Shown here one piece after another: positions 27,754-29,680 of a stretch of 29,680 bases of DNA. The position numbers and the translations under genes are program-made. The notes under the pieces were generated by a model that saw only the letters and a list, made by a program, of their open reading frames with translations, made no database searches and was not told the origin of the DNA. Position 1 is the first letter of the stretch, and each line of letters starts with the position of its first letter. The DNA comes from Seminavis robusta (Eukaryota; Bacillariophyta; Bacillariophyceae; Naviculales; Naviculaceae): NCBI GenBank assembly GCA_903772945.1, contig CAICTM010001026.1:10001-39680 (forward strand), given 5' to 3'.

Positions 27754-29680
27754 GTAAGTTACAGGCGTTCTTCTCTCAAGATAAAAAGACAATCCACCAG
27801 GCAAAATAAAAATGTAATGTGTACCCAAGAAAAATTATCTTACAGTGTCGCGATGAATCGAATCGCACTTCTTTTGCTCGTCAATAGGAATTCAGAGGCA
27901 GAGGGCAGCGAGGAGGATCACAGTATTGACGTTTCCACTGATCCCACCCAGGAATAACTGGCCAAGGCAAACACGAGAATTCTTTTTTCAAGGTTTCTTG
28001 AATGGTTTTCTCTAGCTAGTACATGTAGAATTCGTAAAACTACACAAACACCAAAAGAACTAGCTTTTCCTAGATTTATCCTACATGTACTGATCTGGAA
28101 GCATGAATACAAGACAACATACAAGAGTGGCTCAAGAACACGGTGTGGGACCGATCGTAACGAGCATGGTCAGAAGAATAAATTCCACTTGTATCGGCGG
28201 CTGATTTGAGACCTGCAAATCGTGTACAAGATTTTAGGGACACTAGCTCTCCTAATAAGAACCATGTCAGAGAAGCTTCTTCATTTTTGTGTTCTGTGGC
28301 AACAACTTTTGCTGGTTGTGAGCGGCTGGACCTTTCATTTGGCCACGAAAAAGGCTGATGATAGAGGAAGGAGGTGTTGATAGAGAGGTTGCTATAGTGT
28401 TGTGTTACTACTTGGTAGTTGTTGTGGTTGATTTTAGTAATCTGGTAACTGGATAGTCATAAATCGCTACCACAGGTCATTTTCGGTCCCCTCAAGCTAG
28501 AGGGGGATCTATCTCACGCTAGATTGCACTTGGAATGGGAAAACAGACTTCGGAAGTCTGAAACAGGATGTACCCTTGATGAAGGTATGCATCATATGCA
28601 TGGCTACATCGCTCTAGCATGTCATTCGTCTCTCAATTCGTCATTCAACTCAACATGATTTCATTTCGTTCATTGTTCAAATGCTGCTCTCCTGCTTCTA
28701 GCCATCATTCTTCAATCACAGCTTCAGGTTGCATTCGGGCAACAGCTTCATCTCTAAGAGAATCTTGTGGGAAAACCTAAATCCTGGGCCAGACTGCCAG
28801 GACCTCATGGCCACACAGGTAAAAAAATGGCTCAGCCCATTCAGGACATTGACTTTTGTCTCTGAACTTCAGGGTCCTGTTGCCAGGGTCATTCTATTCT
28901 CTCTTCTTGATCGTTCAATCTCTGACACAAAGTCCCCTCAAACCTGGACTATCGTCATCATCTGTCTCACAACAGCATCTGGTTGCTTGTAGATCTTCTC
29001 TTCATTCATCAAATTGCATCTTCCAGCCTGTTCTGATTCGGCAATTCTCGTCGTTCAGCAGAACAGGGGTGCTGGGAAAAGTCGTCCAGTTTTCTTAAAC
29101 TCGCATGTCTAAATTGTCAAATCCGTGCTCCAGGAAGGCAATGTTGTCATTTCGACCTCAAATTCTCGTTTTGGCATATCAAATCTAGCCATTTCCGGTG
29201 ATATCGGTGCGTCACGGTATCAGTGCTCGTCCTCCAACACAGTGTGTCGGGCATCAATTCCATCGCAACATTTGCTTTCATCGCAGCTTTTGCGTCACGC
29301 TACACACAAGGCAGCTGGTTCATATCGACATCATGTCAAATCTGTTCTCAACTGTGAAATCCGTCCCCTTAGCGTGATGCGGAAGGGGCGATCAAAACAT
29401 AGTCAGTAAATCAAATCAATTCATTCAGCAGCAAACAAGTGATTCAACACAAGTGCACAATTCTCAATCAATCTCTCAGTATATCAGAATGTCTCAATAT
29501 TTCACGCAGTGTGCACGTTGGCCGAGTAGGCCTCGTCTCGCCACTGTCAAACTCCACCTCATAAATGGAAGTATCAAGCAATGGTTAGTATTCGAAAGCC
29601 AATCAATTTCCCATCTGAATTCCTCTTTGCACTTTGTGATTGGGCCGTAAGACATTTTTTCACCCATCTTCTCTCTTCTT
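27754..29680. other. Right-hand gene-free stretch, nothing firmly recognised
   Basis: About 1.9 kb to the window edge. CTAGCTAGTACATGTAG (28014-28030) recurs in inverted form as CTACATGTAC (28081-28090), the same motif seen near 4160. From about 28600 the plus strand is rich in TCATTC/TTCAATC. Open frames are under 100 codons and show no domain; a short frame at 29453-29650 could be the start of a gene beyond the edge, but this is not supported. No tRNA, LTR boundary or terminal inverted repeat was found. Confidence 0.45.

Noticed and set aside
28655..29650. Several short plus-strand open frames as exons of a gene
   Set aside because: No domain, no convincing splice chain and strongly biased TTCAATC-type composition; left as unassigned.

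Overview
The window looks like nuclear DNA of a photosynthetic stramenopile, most likely a pennate diatom. The evidence is short GT-AG introns (about 85-111 nt, mostly GTAAG/GTGAG donors), long intronless genes, low-complexity Ser/Asn/Gln-rich proteins, a secreted trypsin carrying a GxGICC-type C-terminal module, and an IBTK-like RCC1 protein. No bacterial operon structure, tRNA, rRNA or CRISPR array was seen. The species assignment is an inference.

Layout. 1-2868 (-): a protein that runs off the left edge. It has an RNase H1-type N-terminal hybrid-binding domain followed by a repeated module marked by KGWR and YLxWSWG. 2869-7381: a gene-free, repeat-dense accessory stretch. It holds two adjacent inverted-repeat elements packed with an 11-nt motif (3353-4109), a small inverted-repeat element (4501-4737), an array of short palindromes (5109-5520), hairpin repeats (5544-6009) and a TA-flanked Tc1/mariner-type MITE (6157-6622). 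7382-12010 (+): a large ankyrin/RCC1/zinc-finger protein of the IBTK type.

12229-15240 (-): a five-exon clostripain-family (C11) homologue that has lost both catalytic residues and carries one frame break. 16049-18147 (-): a membrane-anchored DUF2252 protein with one intron and two frame breaks. 19171-20980 (-): a secreted trypsin-like protease with one intron. 21856-23892 (+): a Lys- and Ala/Glu/Pro-rich protein of unknown function. 24431-26326 (-): a membrane-anchored GH5-type glucan hydrolase. 26887-27753 (+): a Pro/Gly/Ala/Thr-rich protein ending in a CaaX box. 27754-29680: no recognisable gene.

Together. Several products look secreted or membrane-associated (C11 homologue, DUF2252, trypsin, GH5, CaaX protein), but they have no evident common pathway and I see no gene cluster in the functional sense. 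The most unusual signal is non-coding. Two neighbouring homologous elements keep their unique landmarks and inverted termini, yet the two central bases of the internal 11-nt motif differ in nearly every copy (AAGGG-CA-TGTT in one, AAGGG-GT/GA-TGTT in the other).
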